A stretch of 64,000 bases of DNA from Heterodera schachtii. Taxonomy: Eukaryota > Nematoda > Chromadorea > Rhabditida > Heteroderidae. The stretch is taken from positions 915,077 to 979,076 of the forward strand of contig SIJG01000014.1 of the NCBI GenBank assembly GCA_023374025.1, written 5' to 3'. Shown here one piece after another: positions 22,324-37,300 of this stretch. The notes under the pieces were generated by a model, which searched no databases, was not told the origin of the DNA, and saw only the letters and a list, made by a program, of their open reading frames with translations. The position numbers were made by a program, and so were the translations under genes. Position 1 is the stretch's first letter; each line of letters starts with the position of its first letter.

Positions 22324-22850
22324 CTAATCACCGTTGTGTCTCTTTTAATCATTGTTGTACCTCTTCTAATCAAATCACTTTTGAACCTCTTCTAATCTCT
22401 GTTGTACCTCTTTTAATCACTGTTGTACCTCTTTTAATCACTATTGTACCTCTTTTAATCTCTGTTGTACCTCTTTTAATCACTATTGTACCTCTTTTAA
22501 TCTCTGTTGTACCTCTTTTAATCACCGTTGTACATCTCTTAACCATAGTATACCTCTTTTAATCACCGTTGTACCTCTTCTAATCACTGCTGTACCTCTT
22601 CTTATCACTTTTGTAGCTCTTCTCATCACTTTAGTACCTCTTCTAATCACTGTTGTACCTCTTCCAATCACTTTTGTACCTCTTCAAATCACTTTTTTAC
22701 CTCTTCTAATCACTGATGTACCTCTTCTTATCACTTTCTTCTAATCACTTTTATACCTCTTCTTATCACTTTTGTAGCTCTTCCAATCACTGTGTACCTC
22801 TTCCAATCACTTTTTTTACCTCTTCTAATCACTGTTGTACCTCTTTTACT
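22324..22850 (+). repeat. 21-bp minisatellite
   Basis: About 24 tandem copies of a 21-nt unit close to TGTACCTCTTTTAATCACTG(T), with variants (cttctaatcac, cttatcact). A plus-strand open frame through it (22302-22562) is repeat-derived. The MITE at 21722 landed in its left edge. Confidence 0.85.
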
Positions 22851-23285
22851 GTGGTTTCGGGCTCGAAGCGCCCGTCTGAGTCCAACAAAATTTAATAACG
22901 GGCGCGAAGCGCCCGCTCAAGGCCGCGAAGCTTCCTAAAAATCTCAAAATTCAGAAACGGGCGCGAAGCGCCCGTCTGAGCTCAACAAAATTAAAAAACC
23001 GGCGCGAAGCGCCCGTCAAAGCCCAACAAAATTTAAAACGGATGCGAAGCGCCCGCTCGAGGCCGCGAAGCGGCCTAAAAATCACCAAATTTAATACGGG
23101 CGCGAAGCGCCCGTCTGAGGCCGTGAAGCGGCAGAAAATGCCCAACAAAATTAGAAACGCGCGCGAATCGGCCTTAAAACCCTGCAAATTTTTTCAAAAT
23201 TCCAAATCTCTTAAACAACCAGATAGCTTATCTAGGTAGCGAAGCTCAAGAAGCGCGAAGCGCTTTATCCCCACTAAATACCCGA
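22851..23285. repeat. Array of GC-rich perfect hairpins
   Basis: Irregular repeats, each with a short palindrome such as GGGCGCGAAGCGCCC (6-bp stem, GAA loop) or GGCCGCGAAGCGGCC, separated by AT-rich links (tctgagcccaacaaaatt). Copies are near 22859, 22899, 22957, 23001, 23041, 23098 and 23116; a shortened one (aagcgcgaagcgctt) lies at about 23250-23264. No gene. Confidence 0.8.
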
Positions 23286-23459
23286 CGGTTCACGCACCCG
23301 CTAGTATGCATAAAAATGTAAAAGTGTAAATTCAAAATGTAAATTTTGTAGAGTGGGGGCTTTAATAGTAAGGAGTAAGAGAGGAGTAAAAAAGGACCAA
23401 GTAAGAACTTGGACATTTTGGTGTAATTTTAAAAATTACGAATTTTAGAATGATATAAC

Positions 23460-24083
23460 TAGAGACCGCAAAAAAAGGCAGCAAAAATCGCGAAAAAGGC
23501 ACTAAAATAGGCACCAAAAAATTGAAAAAAAGGCATGAAAAGGCACGAAAATCCCGAAAAAGGCATTTAAAAAAATTTTTCTAAGGTTTTTAGGGAGCAA
23601 AACACGCAAAATTTAACCAAAAACATAATTTTGGTCATTTAAATGATTATTAAATATTTTATAATGATTTTCGAATAAAGAAAATTTTTAAAATCTAAAA
23701 TTTTTATCAAGAAAAAAATGAAGTTTTGGCGATCAATTTTTGAGAAAATTTTTCAATTCTTAGGGGTGTATTTCTGAAATTTTTTCATTTTTTAAGGGAT
23801 GTATTTTTTTTTAAATTTTTCAAGTCATTTCTTAGGGGTGTATTTTCCCGATTTTATTCCTTTTTTAATGTAATTTTCCGAAAAAAAACGCCAAAAAAGG
23901 CACCAAAACGGCAAAATGCCAAAAAAGGCATTTAAGGCACGAAAATCCCGAAAAAGGCAAAAAAAGGCATAATAAAAGTCAACGTAGAAGCCTCAAACCA
24001 AGTGGAAAATGTGTTATTTATGCTTAATATATCGAAACTAGTGCGCAGAAAAAAAAGGCATCTGCCTCAAAATGCGGTCTCTA
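23460..24083. mobile_element. hAT-type MITE
   Basis: 624 bp; ends TAGAGACCG and CGGTCTCTA; 8-bp duplication GATATAAC at 23452-23459 and 24084-24091. The interior shares AAAAAGGCA words and the cctcaaaccaagt block with the element at 21722. Non-coding. Confidence 0.87.
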
Positions 24084-24091
24084 GATATAAC

Positions 24092-24910
24092 CGACTGATG
24101 AGTTACGGGCGTCCCTTTAGAAACTCCAAATATGGGTTATCCCACTTTTACCCACAACGCTTCCTGGTACTACATAGCTGAATTGAGTGAGTCTTAGGAC
24201 TCATTTGTCATAAAAAACTTTTTTTTAAAATTAAAATGGCGTTTTATTATTGGCGTACTTTTGAATAATGCTGACTCATGAAAAAACTCAAATTACTTTT
24301 GCTGCTACGTTCACTCACCTGACAGCAAATGACGGCTCAAAGTTAATCCTTTCCTCTGCTGATAGGTTTATCTAATGATTGACTGAAAAAGTGATGACGC
24401 ATTAAAAATCTTTCACTAAATGATAAATTCTTTCCTTATTCTTTTATAATTGTTTTAACTTAAGCCCATTAAACCAGGCGCACATTTTGAAGTAACTTAT
24501 AAACACACATTATTGTTTTTTGGCCGTTTTCATTTTAAATTTTTACCTAGAAATGCTATTTTTAATTAAAATCGATTATAAAATATTTCAAAAAATAAAA
24601 AGTAAATTTTCTGTAATTTCTAATTTCCTTCTATAAGAGCTCTAGCTAGGCAGTAAAACGCAAAGGATGGGATAAATTTGCTGTAAATCATCTATGTATT
24701 CTCTTTTATTCTTTTCCTTACAAAAATGGTTAACAACGACTCTGGGATGAGGGTCTAGGGTTGTCAGAGTTCAAACCTTCGGAGTCTTACCCGTAAAATA
24801 ACGAAGTTAGGTTACTACTACTTTCCTAACAATTAAAAAATTACCTATCATTCATCTCAAATTTATTTAATTTCACAATTTGTCATGCATATTTTTTGTC
24901 ACTTTAAAAG
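24092..24910. other. Intergenic, upstream of ACSL gene
   Basis: AT-rich unique DNA. Apart from the likely promoter region of the plus-strand ACSL gene I see nothing definite. The ATG at 24911 is directly preceded by TTTAAAAG, a possible splice acceptor. Confidence 0.4.
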
Positions 24911-28422
<3,512 letters not shown>

Positions 28423-28750
28423 ATTGACTTAATTTCTCCTCAAGACATATGATATCAATTATTAAAATGGTATTAATGACCAGTCGATAAATTTTATCAC
28501 CTCCGACAATTTTTGTTGCCTTAGATTTTGAAAAGGATTGTACCCCCATAATTGAGTTTTTTTACGCCACAATTTTATTCAAAATTGTTAATTCTCTAAT
28601 GGAAATGTGTGATACCAATTTACTTAATGTGCTTATATGAACCTCTGTTAATTGGAATAAAAACATTGAATTTACTCATTGGCACTTCAATTTTAATCAA
28701 AAATCAGAAAAATACATCACATTGTAAAAATAGGAATGGAATACAATTTT
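28423..28750. other. Convergent 3' flanks
   Basis: About 330 bp between the stop codons of ACSL (+) and lgl (-). Contains AATAAA (about 28658) on the plus strand, a candidate polyadenylation signal for ACSL. Nothing else seen. Confidence 0.4.
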
Positions 28751-31700
28751 TCATTTGTTGAAGAATTTGTTGTCCAGTGAACATCGTTCAAATTCACTTC
28801 CTCCCGGCCTCAAAAAGAACAGCTGTCCGTCGCTGCTCAGAGTAGCGGAAACAATTGCGGTGGAATCCGAGTGCTGAAAAATTAATAAATACTCAAGTCC
28901 CATTATTACATGAAAATACGTGATCTATTATTGTTAGGGGCTTTTAAATTCGTTTTGCAAACAATTTAAAATTTAGGGTGAACGCCCCGTGAAAAAGGGT
29001 CAAATGATATACCGATCGATTCGTCTCGAGGAGCTAAGCATGGAAAAATATGTCGCGAGTTGAGGAAATGCCAAAAAACCGGTTCAAAACTCGAGAGATT
29101 TCGCACTCTAACTTTTTTTTTAAACGATCGAATCTCGACAAATTTGGTACCATTTGAAAGCTCTTGATGAGCTTAATCAAAAACCAGGAAATGAAGTCGA
29201 ACCGATGCCATTTGATCACTTGGATTACTGAGTCCCAGTGAAAAGTGACACTCAGTATCAAAGAAATAAAGGATGAACAAAAAGAATTTGACAAGCTAAA
29301 TTTCGCAAAAGGAAGCATGCGATACTCGATATTCAAGGCTAAACGATTTTCGTGCATTATATAAGAACTTTTTTTGGTACTGAAGTGTCCATTTTCACTG
29401 GGACTTAGTTGTCCCAGTGCCTAGATGGCATCGGCTCGCATTATACCTTGTTTTTTAGACTTAGCTGATCAAGGGCTTTCGAATGATACCAAATTTGTCC
29501 GAATTTGACCGTTTTAAAGGGTCAAGGACCCCCTTTTCACTCAATTTTTCGAGTTTTAAACCGGTTCAAAAACCGGTTTTTTTGGCATTTCCGCAACTCG
29601 AGACATATTTTTCTGTGCTTAGCTCCTCGAGACGAATCGATTGGTATATCATTTGACCCCTTTTTTCACGGGGCGTTCACTATACTTTATTAAATTTGCG
29701 AAAAATGTTTGGATCCTGATTTGAAATTGGTAGAGGTTTCGGGATCAATGATTGCAGATTTACCTCCGAAAATTGGACGCGGTATTGTCGTTTTAAATTG
29801 GAATTGGTGGGGATGAGGAATAGTTCTGCTCGGTTGGTGCTGAACACAACGAAGTTCTCGGGGCTTCTCGCTCTCCTTAGTCTGCTCCTCAATTGGACAA
29901 TCGCCGCCTTTTTTATTCTGCTCCCCTCAGCGGCCGTAAATCGCAATTTGGTGGACGGCCTTAGCCCGGGCACAGTGAACGTTCGAATTTGTTCTTCGGT
30001 GAGCACAAACAAACGACCGGCGCCCGTCGGATTGCTCCCCTCGGCCGCGTATAATATGCCAACAATCGGCGCTTGGTGTTGGAGACGGATTTCCTTGACC
30101 AGCGGACATTGGAGCGAACGGTGAATCGACGCATGGGACACAGAAGAGGAGCAGGGGGAAGAGAGTGAGTGATGGAAGGCGTGGATGAACACGACGCTGC
30201 CGTGGGTGCCGACGAAAAGGTGCCGCGAATCGCAATCGGAAGACGAACTCGAAACATCGCATTGATGGAATGTGACAACTTTGACGAACGAAGTGGGAGT
30301 CTCACCACCTAAAGCCAACCCGGACATTCAGTTTTGTGTGAATTATTAGTCTATTTATATCAAGGAATGCGCGTGAACTATGTTTTGTTTTTTGCAAAAA
30401 GCTAACTAAGATATTATGCCAAATGGACAAACCCCCCTCCCCATCTTGTTCTCCCGTAAGTTTTTAAGAATCGCACCGCAAAAAGTGGTTTGAAAATCAA
30501 AAAAGGGTCGATTTACATGGCTAGAGGTCCAAAATCTTTGGTCTTCGACCCCCCCCCTCCCCACGGAGTTTGTTCGATACTGAAAAAAAACATTTCCTAC
30601 TGTAATTATATAAAAACAATCATCAAGGGAACATAAAAAACCTACTCAAAATGTTTGGATTGACCGGTCTTTGCGCAATTTCTCTTTCTGCTGGGCGGAA
30701 ATTTTTGATGGTCATTTGCTAAACGAATTATGTTTTACCAAAAATATTTATTTTTTTAGATTTCACCTCATTCGGACGTCTTCTCTTTCGGAACGATTGT
30801 CTGATTGACTTTTTAACACTTTTAAAGCGAGACAAAGGCCCGTCCATGGAGGACAATTGCATCACATCTTAAAAAGGGGAGGGCATTTATACGGATAAAA
30901 GAAATCGGTGAGGTAGTCTAAATCTTTTGAGAGTTGTAAAACCTGTAGAAGGGATAAGCGTTTTGATCAGCAACACTTCCCTCCTCCCAGGGCAACAAAT
31001 TGAATAGCCAAATTCATTCCCCGCCGCGAGCACTTCCAATTGGCTGTCCCAAGCGATCGAAGTGACCGGCACAGCAGGTTTAAATTGGACAACAGTGCTG
31101 AACAATAGGGGAGTTGGACTGGATATAACAGAGCAATGGCAGCAAACTTTTTAAGCAGACAAAACCCCGGGGGGTAATTGGCCGGCACATTTCTCGCTTG
31201 GATTGGCGACTCGGAGGAAAGACGGCCGCTAAGTCGGAGATGGGCGGCATCCTCCGATGACGTCATGTCCAGCAACAGCACTTCATTCCTTGGCATATCC
31301 TTCTGAAATTCATGGTTTTCTGCTTGTCTCTCAAAGCAATTACTTTGGAATTGGGCAGCCCTTCGTAAACCAACAATTGTCCTGCTCTTCCCCCGACGGC
31401 AATTTCGCCACTTTGGGAGTCGACGAATACTTTTTGCACGGCCAACCGATGGTCATCAGAATAGGGGTCGAAAAGGCCAGCCTAAATGCAAATGAGTCTT
31501 TGATTATAATAAGCAGAAATAACTCCGGCCATACATGAAAAAGGGGGGAGGGGTCAACCAAAATTTTTGCGAAATGGTCTGGGAGGGGGGGTCGAGGGGG
31601 GGTCAGCGGCCAATTTTGCGAAATGGTCCAGCCATGTAAATTGACGACCTTTTTTTTATTTTGCTTTTCAAAAACCGTTTTTTTTCGCGGCGCGGTTTTT

Positions 31701-34312
31701 TTAAGAAAATTTCGCGAACAGGGGGGCCGGCGGTGCCGGTAGGCGCCGCCGGGGAAAATTTTTGAAAATTTGAGTGCAATTTGTTAACAAATTTTCACCA
31801 AAAACTGCCAAATTTTTGCAATTTTTAAACAAGTGGACGACTTTTTTTTTGTTTATAAAAAAACGTTTTTTTTTGCGGCGCGGTTTATTAAAAAAAACTT
31901 TTAGGGGACAGGGGGTTCGGCGGTGCCGATAGGCGCCGCCGGAAAATTTTTTTGTAATTTTAATGCTATTTGTAAGCAGATTTTGTCTAAAAAATGACCA
32001 AATTTTGAGATTTTTGGCTAATTTTTAAGGAAAAGATAAGATTTTTTGGGGGCCGGCGGTGCCGATAGGCGCCGCCGGGGAAAATTTTAAGAATTTTTAA
32101 TGAATTTTGTTAAGAAAATAGCCAAAATTTTCAGAAATTTCCCTCTTTTCCCCTTCGGCGGTGACCCCCCCCACCTCTTTTACACCGGCCCCCCCCCCCT
32201 CGATGCGAAATGGTCCGACATTTTGGGCCCTTTGCGGGCGAAATGGGGGGGGGGGGTCGACCCCCCCCCCCCCCCTTTTTCATGTATGACTCCGGCTGAC
32301 CTTTCTGACGGGTGGCAAACAAAAATTGGCATTATTTTCATCGGAATTTGCGTCTGCCGTTTCCTTTCTTGTTAATTCTTCGTTGGAATTTTGCAGTAAA
32401 TTTGGGGCACTGTCATCGATAAAGCCCTCAAAATCGCGCGCAGTGTTTAGAGAAATCCAAGGCTTGAATGAAAATTCAGAAGCCAACCAAACATTGATGA
32501 CACCATTTTCATGACTAATAATAAAATGGAAAATGAGGTATTAAAAAGAGAAAAGCAATTGCAAAAACAGACCCAGTGACAACCAATTGCAGGTCATTTG
32601 CCGCGTTGGTGTTGTTGATTCGCCTCCGTTGTGCAATTTGTCCGTTTTTTAGTGTCAAATTACTCCTCGAGAAAATATTCGAAGCATTTCGCTGCAAATT
32701 CGCTAATCGACCAAGCAAAGTTTGGGCCTTTTCGGACAAAGAATTGACTGTGGTAACACAAGTCACAGGGGAAGAGTGAATTGAATGGAGAAAAGGGAGG
32801 GGAAACATTCGCCAAATGGGGTCAAGCAAATCAATCGCGACAATTTCATCCTCACAAAGGACCAACAAAATGTGGGAAGAATCTGCAAAATGTTGGGAGG
32901 GAAGGGAAATAAAAATGGAAAAAAAAATTACTATCACTGGCGCAAAAAACGCAAAAATCCAAAATGACACTGTCAAAATCCAAAATGAGCGATTTGTCGG
33001 CACAGAAAACGGACAGCGTAAAGCGATTGTCGAGCTCATCGAGAGGAACACCGCCGGCGAAAATGACAAATTCATCGCAGGAACTGAAAATTGACATTTT
33101 GAAAATGCAAAAAAGAGATAGAGCAGACTTTAGTGATTTCGAAGAAATTATTTTGGTCATTTTTGTGCATTTTTTCGTTCCAAATGGCCTTTTGCGCTCA
33201 ATGTCAAACCCTTTCTCTGAAACACCGAGAAATGAATAAGCGCCATCGGCGTGAGAACAGAGCAATTTTGTGAGTGGGGAAATCGTCGACATAAACTTAA
33301 CAAAGTTAAAGGCTTCAAATGCTAATTGCTGTTTGAATTACCGTAATTGGCGTCTCCGATTTGAACGTCTGCAAAACCTCGTCGGAAGTAATGTCGTAAA
33401 AAACAACAAATGAATTGTTGAAGAGAATGTAAAGCTTCGATTGGTCTTCCGAGTGAACATTCACTCCGTTCACTTCCCTTTGCTGAGAATCGAATTCGGA
33501 AATGCTTAAATTGGAACATGCAAGGGCAAATAAATTATATAATTTAATAGACAGTAAATTCTAATTAAGCGTTAATTACTCTTTGAGAGCGGTGTCGAGA
33601 AAAACAACGTGTTCAGTAAGTTCCATGTTGCGCACCAAAAGTGCATAAATGTTGCCGATTATTGTGCCTTAATTCAAAACATCACTTTTCCTTTTCAAAT
33701 ATTAAATATCCATGGAATACCAATCAGAAGGGCGTGTTGCCCATCGGCGAGGCCAACCATCTCACAGCAAGTGATCCGCTTCAAATGCCTTTCATTGTTC
33801 AAATGGGTGACAGAGAGCTGATCAGAAGTGATTTGACACCGTACAAAATGCTGAGCATTTGTGGAGGAGTCATTGCACTGAATCAGCAAAGTGTTCGCAC
33901 CTGCGACAAAGTAAAGCGCACAGATCGGCAATTTGCTGCCAAAATTGGCGGACAAATGTTGGGCGCCGTTTGAACAAAATCTGAAACCAAAACGAAGAAA
34001 AATTAGTGCCAGCTTAAATAAAAGTAAACATTTTTAGTTGCCTCCTCAGTTAAGGAAAAACTTACATCAAAAGTCTGCCGTCTTTCGTCCCAATTGCGAT
34101 ATATCCCGATTGCTCGTCCACGGACATCGAAGAAACTTTCTGAGGGAAGCCATGGGTCGTCAGCTAAGGGAGGAAAAGGCATTTCAAGAATTAAACGAAT
34201 GACAAATTTATGCCTTTTTATCACTCACTTTGCTGAAGTCGACGAAATCGTCAAAATGGTCGCTCTTCACTTGATACGAACTGCCAATACGAGAACGAAG
34301 GTAACGGAGCAT
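28751..34312 (-). CDS. lgl: Lethal giant larvae (LGL) cell-polarity protein
   Basis: WD40 double-propeller polarity protein that antagonises the aPKC/PAR complex. It starts at 34312 ([20 protein letters not shown]), then DDFVDFSK and the family's [15 protein letters not shown]. Later exons give [16 protein letters not shown] (about 32790), [20 protein letters not shown] (31440), [20 protein letters not shown] (31070), and the aPKC target cluster [20 protein letters not shown] followed by KRRR (30840-30775), where KS/KKS/RQS serines align with the aPKC sites of LLGL1/2. The C-terminus [20 protein letters not shown] ends at 28751. The phospho-cluster separates it from tomosyn. Introns hold at least two foldback elements (about 28977-29685 and 31530-32288). 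Exon edges are partly inferred. Confidence 0.85.
28977..29685. mobile_element. Foldback element in lgl intron
   Basis: Inverted arms of over 100 bp: left GTGAACGCCCCGTGAAAAAG onward, right its complement ending at about 29681. Arms include a cgtctcgaggagctaag block and aaaaccggttcaaaa palindromic words. The exact ends and target duplication are ambiguous (possibly TA). Non-coding. Confidence 0.7.
31530..32288. mobile_element. CATAC-ended foldback element in lgl intron
   Basis: 759 bp; ends CATACATGAAAAAGGGG and its complement; 8-bp duplication ACTCCGGC at 31522-31529 and 32289-32296. Ends are followed by G-rich (left) and C-rich (right) tracts. The interior has three copies of the GC-rich GATA-type hairpin (31727, 31917, 32053), each preceded by A/T-rich and gcggcgcggt words. 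The same end type occurs at 49068-49839. Confidence 0.82.
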
Positions 34313-34529
34313 AGCGAATAAACAAACGGAGGAATATTCGGATATTTTAGGACCCAAAGTGACCAATTTAAAATAAGTTGATTTAATAATGAAAGAGATT
34401 TAAAAAATACAATTCACTTATTCAATAAATACATAGACAATTAATTAGTTAATTAGACCAATTAGCATAAAAACAATTGAGCTGCAAAATGCGTTTGCAA
34501 AAATGTCTCTTTGTCTCTTTCGTTTTGTT

Positions 34530-34610
34530 TTGCTTTATCTCTCTCTCTCTCTCTCCTCTCTCGCTCTCTCTCTCTTACTCTGTTTTCTCTCTGTCTCTCC
34601 TCCCTCTGTT
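34530..34610. repeat. CT-repeat in bidirectional promoter
   Basis: Run of ctctctctc between the divergent lgl (start 34312) and GOLGA7 (start 34775) genes. The 460-bp spacer probably serves both promoters. Confidence 0.6.
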
Positions 34611-34747
34611 TAAATTTATTTTTGTCGTTTTTTCAATGCCAAAATTTCTCTTCTTTTAATTTGGTCCGTTTTAATTTTTAACTTCCGTTTCGTACACAAA
34701 TCTCCGTTGACTTTAATCTTCTGAATAAATTGGTACATAAAAATGGT

Positions 34748-34760
34748 TCTTTTTTAACAG
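34748..34760 (+). promoter_or_regulatory. Probable spliced-leader acceptor, GOLGA7 gene
   Basis: TTCTTTTTTAACAG ends 14 nt before the ATG at 34775, a good nematode 3' splice site close to the start, consistent with trans-splicing. Confidence 0.45.
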
Positions 34761-34774
34761 TAAAATCACTTCTG

Positions 34775-36096
34775 ATGTCTTCAAATAACTCAAATTTGTT
34801 GGGGAAACGGAAGGTGGCGTTGAATGAGCGCAGAAAAATTTACATCCAACGCGACTACAGCCAAGCATTAGTTGTGAAATTCAGCACAGAATTTCCTGAA
34901 GAGCTCGAACATTACGTAAATGTTTAACAGTTTGGCCCTTCGTTTGATTGGTTCTTTTCAGATTGACAGGGATATTTGGCTGAATTTTGTCACCGATCTC
35001 AACCAAATTTACGCGGAGGCGGAGAAACTGACGGCGATTGCTTACCTCGAGAACATTCTCGGCCTGGTGACATGCCATCTTTCCATGCTGTGCTTCAAAT
35101 CATTGTGGAAGCGGAAGTTGGAGGAAGCGCAAGCACTTTTATACGAAACCAACCAACAGAACTTTGTCAGGAACGGAGTCTACGTTTGCAACCCCTTGGA
35201 GAAGGGGTTCAGAGTGGTAGGCCTTACAATCAAATATACAAAAACTTGTTTGAATATTAGTAAATTTTTAAAACTTTAAATTGTCGAATTATAAAATTAT
35301 TCTATTTATATTTTTTGGAACATTTATTAGTATAGGGAAGCAGTTCGTTTACCTCACCCCGCCACGAATCCAAATACTTTTTTTTTTGTAGAATTTGGCG
35401 TGGAGTTTATTTTTGATATTTTTCAATTTGATGTCCAGCTGATTTAATTTTGGAAAATTTTTGTGCAATATTTTGAAAAGTAAAATTTTGGGACTGTATT
35501 TGGTAAGCCAAGATTTAGTTTTTCGTCCAGTTATTTTCTCTCTGCCTTTAATGGTAATTTGTTTTGTTTTTTTTTTTTGTTTTTTAGGCGCTACTTACAA
35601 AATGGCCACTTTTCAATTTTATTAAAAACCCAATGAGGGGGGGGGGACCCTTTTGGTTTGCAAATCCCGGGAGGTTTTTTGGGTCTCTGATCATGAATCC
35701 AATTTTGCCAATTCCTAATCCCTAATCCGAACTGGAACAAAAAGTCGTACTCGAAAAATGAGAATTTTTGTTCGAGTTAGGGATTAGGAATTGGTCAAAA
35801 TTGATGTCATCGTGATCAGGCCCCCCAAAACAACGTGGATAAGCTTTCATGATTAGAAAATATTCAAACAAAAAATTAATTTGCAAGCCAAAAGGGTCCC
35901 CCCTTTGGTTTTTAAAATTAAAAAGTGTGGCCACTTTGTAGTACTCCAAACTATCAAAACTTCGCACTCAAAGAAAACTCTCCTTCAGATCGAAGTCGTT
36001 CTGCTCGATGAGCCGATTCCTCTGCCCGCTGTTCAAGACGAAAAAAATGAGAAAAATTCCGTTCCCAAGCCAATTGTATTGCAGCCGAGGCAATGA
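34775..36096 (+). CDS. Golgin subfamily A member 7 / Erf4 homologue
   Basis: Homologue of GOLGA7 (GCP16), the partner of DHHC9-type palmitoyltransferases that modify Ras on the Golgi. It starts MSSNNSNLLGKRKVALNERR, then KIYIQRDYSQALVVKFSTEF and PEELEHY, matching the family's FIQRDYSxGxxxxFxxxFP. Exon 2 (34963-35218) gives IDRDIWLNFVTDLNQIYAEA, EKLTAIAYLENILGLVTCHL and NPLEKGFRV. The last exon, from about 35988, gives IEVVLLDEPIPLPAVQDEKN and ends at 36096 with QPRQ. The tail beyond the conserved IE strand differs from vertebrates. The long last intron (35219-35987) contains a foldback element at about 35600-35947. Divergent from lgl. Confidence 0.9.
35600..35947. mobile_element. Foldback element in GOLGA7 intron
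   Basis: Left arm tacttacaaaatggccactt pairs with right arm aagtgtggccactttgtagta; both continue with ttaaaaacc and a G-run/C-run and the gggtctctgatcatgaatcc word (complement about 35810). Non-coding; ends approximate. Confidence 0.65.
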
Positions 36097-37300
36097 GGGA
36101 GGGAGCAAATCCATTTCTATTTAACAATTTGCCGATTCATTTCACAATAAATACTTAATTCATTTAAATGGTGCGTTGATTAGCTTTAAGATATTCATTA
36201 ATTTGACCTTTCAGTATTTGATGGGCAATCCGACAGAATAGGGGCCATAATTTAAACTTGTTTATCTGAGGCCTGACCATGGAGCTGTCACGAATTGACA
36301 CCAACATTCTTTGGTGCTTTTTTACCAATTTGCATCGCTTTTTCAATTGCTTACAAAGCATTTTTGCTCTTCATGGGATACCCATTCTCTTGTATTGCCA
36401 ACTCAATCGTTCTTTAATTTAGGAGAAGCATTTTTTGCTGCTTCTCATCCAATTGAAAATTCAAAAAGTTAGTGGCGGTGAACAAACAATGATTTTATGC
36501 CTTCCCCGTTTCGGCAAAGCAATCGATTCCCCCCCCCCCATCGGCTGCCACTCCCTCCCCCCCCCCCCCCCTCCCTTTCCTCGTTAAAATTTATATTACG
36601 CTTTTCACTGCTAATTTTCTCTGTTCGTTGGGCTCCTCTGTCAGCGAACTTTGCTCTTTTTCGCTTTGTCTGATGAGGGTCTTTCGGCTTAATCCCTTTT
36701 TATCCGATTATCACCTCCTTTTCAATTTATCATTTCCCTTTTTGTCTTCCATTTTCTCGTCGTTCGTTCGTTTGTATGTTTCTGCTGCTGCTGAGAATCG
36801 ATCACTTCGCTTGGGCCATCCTCCAATTTCGCCCCAGCGCCCTTTTCAATGCGTCCGCCAACTGTCACATTAATTACAAATTATTCATTTTTGTTGTCCC
36901 ACCGGCGAATGAATGTGAAGGGTCTCCCCCCCCCCCCCGCCTTATCATTCATTTGACCATTTGTTTAGCTTTTCGATTCAAATGAATAAATAAATAAATA
37001 TACATTTAAATGGTTGCCAAATTATTCCAACTTTTCGTACAATTTGCTAATGTTTATTGGCGCCATTTGTGGCCTTTTTTTGTTTGGACAGACCAAAATA
37101 AAGAATTATCGCCCATTTGCCCCATCTGTTGGACCCTTTCTTTGCTTGCGTTCCTCCAAAAGAGTCTTTTGAAATGAGTGAATGATTTTGGGTGCATCTG
37201 ATAACAAACACTTTGGCGAAACTCCGTCCGACCGATTGAATTTTATTTCGCGACAGTCGCAAAATGAAAATTGAGCAAAGAAAACGAATTCCCTTAAGGG
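36097..37300. other. Intergenic with C-tracts; possible small minus-strand exons
   Basis: Spacer between two plus-strand genes. On the minus strand, two possible exons (about 36418-36352 and 36281-36164) could join through a GTAAGC donor and GACAG acceptor into a short basic reading frame ending QINEYLKANQRTI. I recognise no family, so I do not call a gene. C runs at about 36528, 36557 and 36928. Confidence 0.35.

Noticed and set aside
22851..23285. CRISPR array (regular palindromic repeats)
   Set aside because: Repeat units are irregular, links are similar to each other rather than unique spacers, and the host is a eukaryote.
29680..30327. A separate 215-residue gene on the minus strand
   Set aside because: Its text ([20 protein letters not shown] and following) fits as an internal exon of the lgl gene, whose C-terminus follows in the next exon.
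36164..36418. Small two-exon minus-strand gene
   Set aside because: Splice signals are possible but the protein is short and unrecognised, with no start codon context; too weak to call.
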